Source: Mucilaginibacter gilvus
Lineage (GTDB): Bacteria > Bacteroidota > Bacteroidia > Sphingobacteriales > Sphingobacteriaceae
DNA: 64,000 nt
Direction: 5' to 3'
Assembly (NCBI RefSeq): GCF_004054195.1
Contig: NZ_SBIW01000002.1
Coordinates: 124,001 to 188,000 of the forward strand
In this document: piece after piece, positions 7,784 to 17,057 of the stretch
Numbering within the stretch: the first letter of the stretch is position 1
Layout of the letters: each line of letters opens with the position of its first letter
Translations under genes and position numbers: made by a program
The notes under the pieces: generated by a model
Told to the model about the DNA's origin: nothing
What the model saw: the letters and a program-made list of their open reading frames with translations, nothing else
Database searches by the model: none

Positions 7784-10270
7784 ATGCGAACGGTACTTTC
7801 ACTACTTTTCTTTCTCCTGATTTCTGTAAACAACTACGCCCAAACCGCCGGTAAAGGCAAAATAAGCGGCAAAGTAACTGACGCCGTAACCAAACAACCG
7901 GTAGATTATGCTACCATTTCGGTATTTAAACAAGGTGCTGCCAGCCCGTTCAATGGCATCAGTACCGATGCTAAAGGCGTTTTCAGTATAGATAACATCC
8001 CTGCCGGCGATTACAAAGTAACCATTGATTTTTTAGGCTATAAACGCACTACTATTGATCATGTGACTGTAACAGATGGCGGCAACACCCCGGCGTTAAG
8101 CGCGATATTATTGCAGCCCGTGCAAAACCAATTAGCAGGTGTAACCATTACAGCAAAGACACCTATTATAGAGAACCGTATAGATAAAATGGTTTATAAC
8201 GCCGCAAACGACCTTACCGCGCAAGGCGGTGTTGCTTTGGATGTGCTGAAAAAAGTACCGCAGGTTTCTGTTGATATTGATGGTAATGTGGAGTTGCAGG
8301 GCAATGCCAATGTGCGTTTCCTTATCAACGGTAAGCCATCCAGCATCTTCGGTGCCAGCCTTGCCGACGCGCTACAGGCCATACCCGCCAGCCAAATAAA
8401 GAGTATAGAAGTGATCACCAGCCCCGGCGCAAAATACGACGCGGCAGGTACAGGCGGTATCATCAACATTATATTAAAAGACAGCAAAGTACAGGGCATC
8501 AACGGCAGCGTTAATTTATCGGCAGGCAGCCGGTTAGAGAATGGCTCGTTTAACCTTAACGCGCGTAAAAACAACTTTGGCGTAAACGCTTTTTTCAGCG
8601 GGAACGCTCAGCTAAAAACAACCGGGTTAAGCAGCAACAACCGTACATCAAGCGATTTAGCCGAGGGCACACAAACCAATTTAACGCAAAGCGGGGATAA
8701 TACGCAACGCCGCAGCGGCTACCAATCGGGTCTTAGCTTTAACTGGAGCGTCACCCCAAAAGATGAACTAACCGCATCAGTAGGATTTAACCATTTTGGA
8801 AACCATAACAATGGGTTTAGCGCCCAGGAGGAATTAAAAGCCACTACAGCCGGCGCACAATTGTATGACCTGCTGAGCAACCGCACATCAGACAGCCGTT
8901 TCCATGTAAACGCTACCGATGTAAGCCTCTCGTACAAAAAGCAATTTAAAACCGAAGGCCAGGAACTGGAGGTACAGTACAATACCAGTTACGGTAAAAA
9001 CACTTTTTCGTACTTTAACGAGCAGGATTACCTTACCGGCGGCTATCCAACATCCGGCTCGCGCAGCAACAACCCCGGTAGCGACAGGGAAACAAACATC
9101 TCTATTGATTATACGCAGCCCTTCAGCAAAACTTTTACGCTGGAAGGTGGCGTAAAAGCGGTACTGCAAAACCTGAAGAACGTAGTAAACACCGATACTT
9201 TGCTGAACGATGGCACCTACATTAACAATGCGGGGCAGACCTACGGCTTTAACTATAAGCGTAAGATATACGCCGGCTACCTTTCTGTATCAACATCGCT
9301 GTTCCATAAGTTTTTGGATGCCAAGATTGGCTTACGGGATGAGTATACCAACACCACTGCCGATTTTCCGGGGGTAACTATACCTGGCTACAACACGGTT
9401 GTGCCATCTGCTACGCTGGCGCATAAGCTTACGCAAACCTCATCGATAAAGCTGGCCTACTCTTACCGCATAGAGCGCCCCGATTACGGCGACCTTAACC
9501 CATTCTATAACATCAGCGACCCGCACAACATCAGCACCGGTAACCCTAATTTAAAGCCCGAATTAAGCCACGGACTGGAGCTTGGCTATAACAAATCGTA
9601 CGATGGTGGTGCCAATTTTTACCTGGGGAGCTTTTATCGCCATAACCTGGATGATATACAGCAATTTACAACACCATACCCTGTGTTGAACATCAACGGG
9701 CGCGATTACGCCGATGTACTGCTAAACCAGCGTAGTAACATTGGCACGCAAACTACTGTTGGCGGCAACCTTTTTGGCTCGGTACCTATAGGCAAATTAA
9801 ATTTGCGGACCAATATGTTTTTTGCAAGCCGCACCAATACCAACCCGGGCACAGTTGCCAATCCCGGCGTAATTAAAGTTACAGGCTTTGGCTATCGCAT
9901 TAATTTAAACGCAAGCTACCAGTTTCCGCATGATCTTACTGCCGAGGCTTTTGCCAACTACAACTCCTCGCAAAAAAACTTACAGGGCTCAAGGCCGTAT
10001 TTCTTCTTTTATAATTTCGCCGTTCGTAAGCAGTTCCTTAATAAAAAGGCAAGCCTTGGCTTGGTTGCCGCCAACCCATTCACCCATTATATCACACAAA
10101 AGTCTACCACTTATGGCAGCACTTTTAACCAGTTAAGCATCAGGCAAGTGCCTTTGCAATCCTTCGGTATCTCGCTTAGTTATAAATTTGGAAAGCTGGA
10201 GTTTTCCAAGGATAAAGAAAAAGATAAAGAAGACAACAACATGCCTGCCCAGGATGCCGGCGGGCGGTAA
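7784..10270 (+). CDS. TonB-dependent-receptor-like outer membrane beta-barrel protein
   Basis: 828 residues: signal peptide (1-19), a carboxypeptidase-regulatory-like beta-sandwich (about 25-115, KISGKVTDAVTKQPVDYATI), a plug-type domain (about 120-230, with INGKPSSIFG and IKSIEVITSPGAKYDAAGTGGIINI), and a long beta-barrel ending at IRQVPLQSFGISLSYKF. This is the OMP_b-brl_3 type common in Bacteroidota. No SusD-like lipoprotein is adjacent, so a nutrient cannot be named. The C-terminal tail after the last strand is unusual: a charged Lys/Asp/Glu-rich stretch (FSKDKEKDKEDNN) that may be periplasmic. A bidirectional terminator follows. Confidence 0.88.
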   Translation: MRTVLSLLFFLLISVNNYAQTAGKGKISGKVTDAVTKQPVDYATISVFKQGAASPFNGISTDAKGVFSIDNIPAGDYKVTIDFLGYKRTTIDHVTVTDGGNTPALSAILLQPVQNQLAGVTITAKTPIIENRIDKMVYNAANDLTAQGGVALDVLKKVPQVSVDIDGNVELQGNANVRFLINGKPSSIFGASLADALQAIPASQIKSIEVITSPGAKYDAAGTGGIINIILKDSKVQGINGSVNLSAGSRLENGSFNLNARKNNFGVNAFFSGNAQLKTTGLSSNNRTSSDLAEGTQTNLTQSGDNTQRRSGYQSGLSFNWSVTPKDELTASVGFNHFGNHNNGFSAQEELKATTAGAQLYDLLSNRTSDSRFHVNATDVSLSYKKQFKTEGQELEVQYNTSYGKNTFSYFNEQDYLTGGYPTSGSRSNNPGSDRETNISIDYTQPFSKTFTLEGGVKAVLQNLKNVVNTDTLLNDGTYINNAGQTYGFNYKRKIYAGYLSVSTSLFHKFLDAKIGLRDEYTNTTADFPGVTIPGYNTVVPSATLAHKLTQTSSIKLAYSYRIERPDYGDLNPFYNISDPHNISTGNPNLKPELSHGLELGYNKSYDGGANFYLGSFYRHNLDDIQQFTTPYPVLNINGRDYADVLLNQRSNIGTQTTVGGNLFGSVPIGKLNLRTNMFFASRTNTNPGTVANPGVIKVTGFGYRINLNASYQFPHDLTAEAFANYNSSQKNLQGSRPYFFFYNFAVRKQFLNKKASLGLVAANPFTHYITQKSTTYGSTFNQLSIRQVPLQSFGISLSYKFGKLEFSKDKEKDKEDNNMPAQDAGGR

Positions 10271-10290
10271 GCTTTTTATTTCGATAAATA

Positions 10291-10324
10291 AAATGGCCGA
10301 CTTCAAAAAAGCCGGCCATTTTTT
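10291..10324. terminator. Bidirectional terminator between convergent genes
   Basis: AAATGGCCG (10291-10299) pairs with CGGCCATTT (10313-10321) and is followed by TTT. It lies between the barrel gene on the plus strand and the fucosidase on the minus strand, whose stop is at 10347. Confidence 0.75.
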
Positions 10325-10346
10325 ATGGTGCATGTTAGCGATGCTC

Positions 10347-11651
10347 TTAATTTACGGTCAGTTTAACAATGGTGTCAACCGGGTCCATAGCTAACCCATT
10401 GGTATAAATAAACACGCCTTCTGGCTGTTGTTTAAACTTTACCGCGGTACCACCGTTCAGCAAAACGGCTTTGGTAACTTTTTCCTTCATCTGCGGGATG
10501 AAAATATAAGCTTGCGCCGGGCTTGTGGTAACGTGCGCGTATAGCGTTTTTCCGTTGGCGGTCATCACGCCCCATGGTTGCGGTGGCATCGAGCTCCCCC
10601 TGGTGTTGTAAACGCTTTCGCCGTTCTTTTGCATCCAGTTACCAACAATAGCCAGCGTATCGGTAAATTCCGATTGGATCTTACCGTTTGGCATGGGGCC
10701 AATGTTCAGCAAAAAGTTAGCATCCCTCCCGGCAGCGTTTACCAGGTAATGGATGATCTGTTTAGACGATTTAAAACTGCGGTCGGTAATATTAAAGCCC
10801 CAGCTGTTGTTGATGGTTTCGCAGGTTTCCAACGGTAATTTTCCAATTTTCGATTCCCCACTAAAGCCTGTAGTATTGGCACCCGGCAGGTCCTTCTCAA
10901 ACATCTGGAAATCTTCGCCCTCTATCGGCTCCAAATGGTGATTATTACCTACCAGTATCGCGGGGTTCAGCTTATGTATCAACCCATAAATCTCGTCGTA
11001 ATGCCAGTTAGCGTTCTTGCGCTCCCAATGCCCATCAAACCAAATGCCTTTTACAGCCGGGTATTGGGTGATCAGTTCGGTTAGCTGGTCTTTCATAAAC
11101 TTAATATAGCTATCCCAGTCGCCATTCTGCGGTTTGCCATCTACTATAGGGCTGCCGAAGGCATAATCGGGCCTTCCCCAATCCAGCAGGGAATAGTAAA
11201 AATGCAGTTCAATGCCTTCCTTCTCGCATTCTTTGGCCAGTTCCATCAAGGGGTCTTTATGGTAAGGGGTGGCATCCACAATATTATAAGGCGACATTTT
11301 TGTGCCGAACATGCTGAACCCATCATGATGGCGAGAGGTAATAGTAATATACTTCATCCCCGCTTTTTTGGCGAATTGTACCCACTCCTTGGCATTAAAT
11401 TCCTGTGGATTAAAAAATCCGGCGAGGCGCTTATAACTATCGTAAGGGATCTTTTTTTCATACATTACCCATTCGCCGGCGCCCAAAATGCTATAGATAC
11501 CCCAATGGATAAACAGGCCAAACTTTAATTCCTGGAATTTTTTACGGGCGGCAAGGTTATCGGCAGTTGGCACATAAGGCCCGGTTTGGGCAACGGTGTT
11601 TAAAGCAAGCGCCGAAAACAGCGCGAAGGTGAGGGTGAGCTTACGTATCAT
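10347..11651 (-). CDS. Alpha-L-fucosidase, GH29
   Basis: Retaining exo-glycosidase releasing alpha-linked L-fucose in the periplasm. A signal peptide (MIRKLTLTFALFSALALNTVAQ) precedes a GH29 barrel that starts with FQELKFGLFIHWGIYSI (about 39-55). Further family motifs are TSRHHDGFSMF (106-116) and KGIWFDGHW (201-209), whose Asp206 is the expected nucleophile. At 434 residues it has the barrel and a short C-terminal beta domain but no carbohydrate-binding module. It is a monocistronic gene facing the barrel gene; a fucose pathway is not present nearby. Confidence 0.93.
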   Translation of the reverse strand: MIRKLTLTFALFSALALNTVAQTGPYVPTADNLAARKKFQELKFGLFIHWGIYSILGAGEWVMYEKKIPYDSYKRLAGFFNPQEFNAKEWVQFAKKAGMKYITITSRHHDGFSMFGTKMSPYNIVDATPYHKDPLMELAKECEKEGIELHFYYSLLDWGRPDYAFGSPIVDGKPQNGDWDSYIKFMKDQLTELITQYPAVKGIWFDGHWERKNANWHYDEIYGLIHKLNPAILVGNNHHLEPIEGEDFQMFEKDLPGANTTGFSGESKIGKLPLETCETINNSWGFNITDRSFKSSKQIIHYLVNAAGRDANFLLNIGPMPNGKIQSEFTDTLAIVGNWMQKNGESVYNTRGSSMPPQPWGVMTANGKTLYAHVTTSPAQAYIFIPQMKEKVTKAVLLNGGTAVKFKQQPEGVFIYTNGLAMDPVDTIVKLTVN

Positions 11652-11959
11652 AAATAGATGGTTAGATTTACGCAGGGAATTTAGCGAAATTTATTTTTAA
11701 GCGTAAGGTTCACATTTATATTATTTACAGTTAACAGTGGTTGCATAACCTTGTACGCGTAACAGATATTTGACTCACCCCGACGGCACTCCATGCGTCG
11801 ACCCTCTCTACCTGCGGTAAAGAGGGTGAGAAAAAAAGTGCATCTAACCCTCTTTCCGCCTGCGGAGAGAGGGTGGCCGAGCGAAGCAATGGCCGGGTGA
11901 GTCGATTACGACGCAGGCATTTTAGATAAACTTACACTATCGATAACTATATTTACCTC
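11652..11959. other. Intergenic region dominated by a palindromic element
   Basis: Divergent spacer between the fucosidase and phospholipase C. Bases 11772-11903 are a repeat element described separately; the rest is AT-rich and must contain both promoters, but no clear TAnnTTTG box was found. Confidence 0.6.
11772..11903. repeat. 132-bp element with perfect terminal inverted repeats and two inner hairpins
   Basis: GACTCACCC at 11772-11780 is exactly inverted as GGGTGAGTC at 11895-11903. Inside are two hairpins, each with ACCCTCT pairing with AGAGGGT (about 11801-11827 and 11847-11874). A near-identical inverted half copy sits at 33055-33112 and a decayed one at 60331-60390. The layout is like a small non-autonomous mobile element or a large REP-type repeat; no transposase is in the window. 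Confidence 0.8.
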
Positions 11960-14521
11960 ATGTTAAATTCTCGCAGAGATTTCCTTAAAAAAGCGGCCAT
12001 GCTTACCGGCGCGGCTGGTTTAAGCAGTGTATTACCGCCGTCTATCCAAAAGGCCTTGGCTATAAACCCTAAAATTGGCAGTACCTGGCGGGATGCCGAG
12101 CATATTGTTTTCCTGATGCAGGAGAACCGCTCGTTCGATCATTGCTTCGGGATGCTGAAGGGTGTGCGGGGGTATAACGATCCAAGGGCTATCGACCTGC
12201 CCAACAAAAACCCCGTTTGGTTGCAATCCAACGAAAAAGGCGAAACTTTCGCCCCTTTTCACCTCGACATAAAAAACACCAAAGCCACCTGGATGAACTC
12301 CCTGCCACACAGCTGGACCAACCAGGTTAACGCCCGTAACGACGGCAAGTTCGACCAATGGCTGATCGAAAAAAAATCGGGCAACCCCGACTATAAGGAT
12401 ATGCCGCTTACCCTGGGCTACCATACCCGCGAAGACCTTCCTTTTAACTATGCCCTGGCAGATGCCTTTACCGTGTGCGACCAGAATTTTTGTTCGTCGC
12501 TCACCGGCACCACGCCTAACAGGCTTTTCTTTTGGACGGGCACCGTCCGCGAGGAGCAAAACGAAAGATCGCGCCCGAGGGTATGGAATGAGGATGCCGA
12601 TTTCGGCACCCTGAACTGGACCACCTTCCCCGAGCGTTTGGAAGACAATAACATTAGCTGGAAATGTTACCAGAATGAGGTAAGCGTGCCCACCGGCTTC
12701 GAAGGCGAACAGGACTCCTGGTTAGCAAACTTTACCGATAATCCGCTGGAATTTTTTGAGCAGTACAACGTAAAACTGCACGATAATCATACCACCTTCC
12801 GCAAAAAATTACTGGAAATACTCCCCGGTAAAATAACAGAGGCCGAACAGAAAATAAGCGGTATGTCCGCAGGCGACAAAGGCCTGAAGCAGAAAAAACG
12901 CGAGCTGAAATGGATGCAGGATGAACTGGCCGATATTAAAAACAACCCGAAGCTTTTGGAAGCAGGTGCGTATGACCGGTTATCGCAAAGGGAAAAAAAC
13001 ATCCACCAGAAAGGTTTTGCTACCAACCGTAACGACCCGCAATATCGCGAATTAACCACACTGAAGTACAATGACAACGGCACGGCCCGCGAAGTACAGG
13101 TACCCAAAAGCGATGTTTTATACCAGTTTAGGGAGGATGTAAAAACAGGCAAATTGCCAACCGTATCGTGGCTGGTTGCCCCCGAGAATTTCTCCGACCA
13201 CCCCGGTGCGCCATGGTATGGCTCCTGGTATGTATCTGAAGTGCTGGATATCCTAACTAAGAACCCGGAGGTTTGGAAGAAGACTATTTTTGTATTGAAT
13301 TACGATGAGAACGATGGTTATTTTGACCACATCCCTCCTTTTGTGGCACCACATTCGCACAAAGATGGTACCGGCAAAGTATCTAAGGGCATTGATACCC
13401 GTGTAGAATTTGTAACGCTGGAGCAGGAACAGGAACGCAAAGATTTCCCAACCCATTACGACCGCGAAAGCGCAATAGGGCTGGGCTACCGGGTGCCGAT
13501 GGTGATCGCTTCGCCATGGAGCCGCGGCGGATGGGTAAATTCCGAAGTGTTCGACCATACCTCCTGCCTGCAGTTTTTGGAGAACTTCCTGAGCCATAAA
13601 ACCGGCAAAAGAATAAAAGAACCTAATATTAGCGATTGGCGCCGTACCATTTGTGGTGATCTTACCTCGGCGTTCCGTCCCTACAATGGCGAGGTGATAG
13701 GCAAACCAGTATTTTTAAATATGAACAAGTATGTGGAAGGCATCCATAAGGCACAATTTAAAAAGCTGCCTACCTTTAAAAAGCTGAACAGCGCCGATAT
13801 TTCCCTTATTAAAACAAACCGCCACGCTTCCGCAGTGATGCCCGTGCAGGAGAAGGGTGTTAAGCACTCCAACGCGCTTAATTACGAACTGTATGCCGAT
13901 GGCAAACTCAGCGCGGATAAAAAACATTTTGAAATTAAGTTTGAGGCTGGCAATAAAGTATTTGGTAAAGAGGCACTTGGCGCACCGTTCAATGTTTATG
14001 CGCCGGGCAAATTTGCAAGTCTGCATAACCCAGAGCAAAAAGAAGCCGTACGCACCTGGAGTTATGGGCTGGTACCCGGCGATAGCCTTACCGAAGAATG
14101 GGCGTTAAACGATTTTGACGATAACCTATACCACTTGCGCGTTTACGGCCCCAACGGTTTTTACCGCGAGTATAAAGGCAACACCGCCGACCCCGAACTG
14201 GATGTAAACTTCGCCTATCAGGCTAACGGTAATAAGCTAAGCGGCAATATCGCGCTTACCTTCGGCATACCCGGCAACCATGCCGCTATGCCTATTGAGG
14301 TGATTGACAATGCTTACAAAACAGGCATCAAACAGATGACCATTACCTACGAAAGCTTTGCGCCGCAAACCATGAAACTGAACCTGATGAACAGCCACGG
14401 CTGGTACGACTTCACCCTTAAAGTAAAGGGAAACAGCCATTTCCAGCAGCGTTTTGCAGGCAGGGTAGAAACCGGCAACCCAAGCTTTAGCGATCCACTG
14501 ATGGGTGGCGTAGTGGTGTAG
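11960..14521 (+). CDS. Phosphocholine-specific phospholipase C, Tat-exported
   Basis: Hydrolyses phosphatidylcholine or sphingomyelin-type lipids outside the cytoplasm, giving diacylglycerol/ceramide and phosphocholine. The 853 residues start with a twin-arginine signal (SRRDFLKKAAMLTGAAG). The phosphoesterase domain begins at EHIVFLMQENRSFDHCFG (about 47-64), includes TPNRLFFWTGT near 188 and NYDENDGYFDHIPP near 449, and is followed by two C-terminal beta domains (about 630-850) typical of this family. It resembles the non-haemolytic PlcN/PlcH group. The organism presumably meets choline lipids of eukaryotic origin. A possible link with the sphingolipid desaturase 4 kb away is only an idea. 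Confidence 0.92.
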   Translation: MLNSRRDFLKKAAMLTGAAGLSSVLPPSIQKALAINPKIGSTWRDAEHIVFLMQENRSFDHCFGMLKGVRGYNDPRAIDLPNKNPVWLQSNEKGETFAPFHLDIKNTKATWMNSLPHSWTNQVNARNDGKFDQWLIEKKSGNPDYKDMPLTLGYHTREDLPFNYALADAFTVCDQNFCSSLTGTTPNRLFFWTGTVREEQNERSRPRVWNEDADFGTLNWTTFPERLEDNNISWKCYQNEVSVPTGFEGEQDSWLANFTDNPLEFFEQYNVKLHDNHTTFRKKLLEILPGKITEAEQKISGMSAGDKGLKQKKRELKWMQDELADIKNNPKLLEAGAYDRLSQREKNIHQKGFATNRNDPQYRELTTLKYNDNGTAREVQVPKSDVLYQFREDVKTGKLPTVSWLVAPENFSDHPGAPWYGSWYVSEVLDILTKNPEVWKKTIFVLNYDENDGYFDHIPPFVAPHSHKDGTGKVSKGIDTRVEFVTLEQEQERKDFPTHYDRESAIGLGYRVPMVIASPWSRGGWVNSEVFDHTSCLQFLENFLSHKTGKRIKEPNISDWRRTICGDLTSAFRPYNGEVIGKPVFLNMNKYVEGIHKAQFKKLPTFKKLNSADISLIKTNRHASAVMPVQEKGVKHSNALNYELYADGKLSADKKHFEIKFEAGNKVFGKEALGAPFNVYAPGKFASLHNPEQKEAVRTWSYGLVPGDSLTEEWALNDFDDNLYHLRVYGPNGFYREYKGNTADPELDVNFAYQANGNKLSGNIALTFGIPGNHAAMPIEVIDNAYKTGIKQMTITYESFAPQTMKLNLMNSHGWYDFTLKVKGNSHFQQRFAGRVETGNPSFSDPLMGGVVV

Positions 14522-14960
14522 TTTTTATCATTCGGTTTACAATAATGTTATTATAATCTATCTTCCTACGCTGATAATATCTATTATACTGGTTATCTTA
14601 CCGTTAGCTTTATCGTTGACCGAATTATTGACGGTATTCTTAGGGATTGGTTCAGTAAATTATAAATATTTTTAGTTGGCTGTGCCTGCGTTGAGGATAG
14701 CAGTGGAAACCCCGGAATGAAGCATCGCCTCTATCAGCGGTTCGGAATGAGGAGTTGGAACGTATAGCCTGGCCCAAAGGGAACGCCACAGTTATTTGTG
14801 CGCAAAGATCACTAAACCGTAATAGGTACCTGATCTGTAAAGAATTTACAGCTTTTTAAAAGTTGTCAATTCTCCATCCCGCTTATCAATTTTTTTTTCC
14901 TAAATTTATCTGCCATGCAATAACCCCGATTGCATCAAACCAAATAAAAAACTTATCCTG
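14522..14960. other. Gene-free region with a candidate structured element
   Basis: No reading frame with coding character. It contains the element at 14674-14790 and a short hairpin CTGTAAA-GAA-TTTACAG (14835-14851) followed by CTTTTTA. The remainder is AT-rich. Confidence 0.5.
14674..14790 (+). ncRNA. Candidate structured non-coding element (Bacteroidota intergenic family)
   Basis: A GC-richer island in AT-rich DNA with the word series GATAGCAGTGGAAA, CGGAATGA (twice, at about 14713 and 14743), GGAACGTATAGCC and CCAAAGGGAACGCCA. From memory, similar GTATAGCC...AAGGGAACGCC strings recur between genes in Bacteroidota genomes, where they look like a conserved RNA or repeat. Only one copy is present in this window, so this call rests on recollection of the word pattern and not on comparison. 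Confidence 0.35.
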
Positions 14961-15824
14961 ATGAAAAAATTGCTATCCGTATTACTGCTGCTTTGTCCTG
15001 CCCTGCTGCTTGCCCAAACCAGCAAGGTGTTTGATAATTTAACCCTCAACAGCAAGATCCTGAAAAGCGAACGCAAGTTTGCTATTTACCTCCCGCCCGA
15101 TTATGAGACCAGTGGCCGCAGCTACCCGGTGCTATACCTGCTGCATGGTGGCGGCGACGACCATACCGGCTGGGTGCAGTTTGGCGAAGTGCAAAACATT
15201 ACCGATAAAGCCATCCGCGATGGCATTGCCACCAGTATGATCATTGTAATGCCCGATGCTAATACCGGACGCCGTGGCTACTATAACGATATAAAAGGCG
15301 ACTTTAATTACGAGGATTTCTTTTTTACCGAACTGATGCCTTACGTGGAAAAAAAATACCGCATAAAAGCCGACAAACATTATCGCGCGGTTGCCGGCCT
15401 CAGCATGGGCGGCGGCGGCAGCTTTGTTTACGCGTTGCACCATCCCGAAATGTTTTCCTCTGCCTGCCCGCTAAGCGCAGCCACGGGTTTCCTGAGCCTG
15501 GAGGAAGCTAAAGCGGCGCTGGTAAAAAACAACCCGAATGTAACCCTCGCGGATAGCACCATCAGCAATTATTACAACAAATACAGTGTTATCCCTTTAA
15601 TAAACGCCATGCCCGACGCTAACAAAAAAGCGGTGCGCTGGTTTATGGATATAGGCGACGACGACTTTTTATACGAAGGCAACGGGCTGGTGCATAACCT
15701 GATGCGAAAAAAGGAAATTCCGCATGAGTACCGCGTACGCGACGGTGCCCATAACTGGACCTACTGGCGTGCATCGCTGCCTGTAGTGCTAGAGTTTGTA
15801 TCGCAGGCATTTCATCAATACTAA
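14961..15824 (+). CDS. Secreted esterase (alpha/beta hydrolase, feruloyl-esterase/esterase D-like)
   Basis: 287 residues with a signal peptide (MKKLLSVLLLLCPALLLAQ). The hydrolase core has YLPPDYE, the oxyanion segment YLLHGGGDDHTGW, nucleophile motif GLSMGG with Ser148, and the catalytic-His region DGAHNWTYWR (His264). This pattern is that of the esterase family found fused to or next to xylanases and acetyl-xylan or feruloyl esterases. The acid residue probably lies in MDIGDDDF. Substrate is not readable. Promoter and terminator are not obvious; the spacer downstream is a word-repeat tract. Confidence 0.85.
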   Translation: MKKLLSVLLLLCPALLLAQTSKVFDNLTLNSKILKSERKFAIYLPPDYETSGRSYPVLYLLHGGGDDHTGWVQFGEVQNITDKAIRDGIATSMIIVMPDANTGRRGYYNDIKGDFNYEDFFFTELMPYVEKKYRIKADKHYRAVAGLSMGGGGSFVYALHHPEMFSSACPLSAATGFLSLEEAKAALVKNNPNVTLADSTISNYYNKYSVIPLINAMPDANKKAVRWFMDIGDDDFLYEGNGLVHNLMRKKEIPHEYRVRDGAHNWTYWRASLPVVLEFVSQAFHQY

Positions 15825-15828
15825 TTTA

Positions 15829-15944
15829 GTCTATAGTCGATGGTCCATAGACCATGGTAAGCGCTAACCTTTCCATGAGCTCCGGGCCATCGGCTATTGG
15901 CTAATTAACATTTATTTCTATGGGCTATGGACCATAGACTATGG
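15829..15944. repeat. Inverted word tract (CTATGGACCATAGAC type)
   Basis: GTCTATAGTCGATGGTCCATAG at the left and CTATGGACCATAGACTATGG at the right (about 15920-15943) are built from the same short words in opposite orientation. It occupies the spacer between the esterase and the metallo-hydrolase. Confidence 0.55.
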
Positions 15945-15964
15945 ACAAAAAAACTAATTTCTAT

Positions 15965-16861
15965 ATGGAACGCAGACAATTTTTAAGAAATACGGCTCTT
16001 ACCGCGGGCGCTTTTGCATTTTTAGGTAACCGCAGCTTTGCCTCAATCGTGGCCGACCCGGCTTACCAGGTAATCCCCTTACGCAATAATGTAGGGATCT
16101 TCATCGAACAGGGTGGCACCATCGCCTGGATGGTAAACAAGGAAGGCATTGTGGTGGTAGACGCGCAGTTCCCTAATACCGCACCGCACCTGATAGCAGA
16201 AATGCAAAAGAAAAGCGATAAGCCTTTCCAATGGCTCATCAACACCCATCACCACGGCGACCATACCAGCGGCAACATCGCTTTTAAGGGCGTCGCAAAA
16301 AATGTAGCCGCACATGCCAATTCGCTCATCAACCAAAAAGCAGCAGCTGTAAAACAAAAAAAAGAAGACCAGCAACTTTACCCCGATACCACCTTCACGG
16401 ATAAATGGAAAGTAAAAGTGGGCGACGAGATCGTAAGCGGCCATTATTTTGGCGCTGGCCACACCAACGGCGACGCTTTCATCCATTTTGAACATGCCAA
16501 CATTGTGCATGCCGGCGACCTGGTGTTCAACAAAATGCACCCTTATATAGACCGCTCTGCAGGTGCATCCTGCAAGCACTGGCCGCAGGCGCTGGAAGCC
16601 GCAACCAAACACTTCGATAAAAACACGCAGTACGTTTTCGGCCACGCGTTTGAACCTTTAAAAGTTACGGGCACCGTAGAAGATGTAAAACAAATGCAGG
16701 ATTATATGGAGAAGCTGGTAGCTTTTGTAGAAAGCAGTATTAAGGCAGGCAAAACCAAGGATGAGATCTTAGCGGCAAAAGCTATCCCGGGTGTAAGCCT
16801 GTGGCAGGGCGATGGCATCCAACGGAGCCTGACGGCCGCTTATGAGGAGTTGGCGGTTTAA
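15965..16861 (+). CDS. Tat-exported metallo-beta-lactamase-fold hydrolase
   Basis: Zinc hydrolase of the MBL superfamily, exported folded through the Tat pathway: MERRQFLRNTALTAGAFAFL at the N-terminus carries the RRxFLR motif. The ATG at 15965 is preferred over 15941 because it places this motif at the start. The metal site shows as NTHHHGDHTSG (H95-x-H97-x-D99-H100), GAGHTNGDAF with the next His, and HAGDLVFN with the bridging Asp. The protein is about 298 residues. It resembles class-B-like and quinoprotein-relay-type MBL proteins; antibiotic hydrolysis cannot be assumed. Confidence 0.85.
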   Translation: MERRQFLRNTALTAGAFAFLGNRSFASIVADPAYQVIPLRNNVGIFIEQGGTIAWMVNKEGIVVVDAQFPNTAPHLIAEMQKKSDKPFQWLINTHHHGDHTSGNIAFKGVAKNVAAHANSLINQKAAAVKQKKEDQQLYPDTTFTDKWKVKVGDEIVSGHYFGAGHTNGDAFIHFEHANIVHAGDLVFNKMHPYIDRSAGASCKHWPQALEAATKHFDKNTQYVFGHAFEPLKVTGTVEDVKQMQDYMEKLVAFVESSIKAGKTKDEILAAKAIPGVSLWQGDGIQRSLTAAYEELAV

Positions 16862-16895
16862 GGCAACACAGGTGTCCAGAAGACAGAAAGGAGCA

Positions 16896-17005
16896 CGTCA
16901 TGCCGAATTTATTTCTGCACCCCACATGCAAAGCAGCGGCGTGCAAAGCGGTTTTGCATGTGGGCGACCTGTGCCGTGGGGCCCTGAAACAAGTTCAGGA
17001 TGACG
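16896..17005. repeat. CGTCATGCCGAA dispersed element, copy 1
   Basis: Begins CGTCATGCCGAATTTATTTC and ends CTGAAACAAGTTCAGGATGACG; the ends are inverted repeats. The second copy at 61760-61867 has the same ends, a similar middle and the same order. It lies between the MBL hydrolase and the monooxygenase. Confidence 0.8.
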
Positions 17006-17057
17006 GTTATTATTTTGCGCGCAATGAGTTAAATCCGTTAATTAAAATCGCAACAAA

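Noticed and set aside
15965..16861. Metallo-beta-lactamase resistance gene
   Set aside because: Shares the fold and HxHxDH site, but Tat export and lack of other class B signatures do not support a resistance claim.
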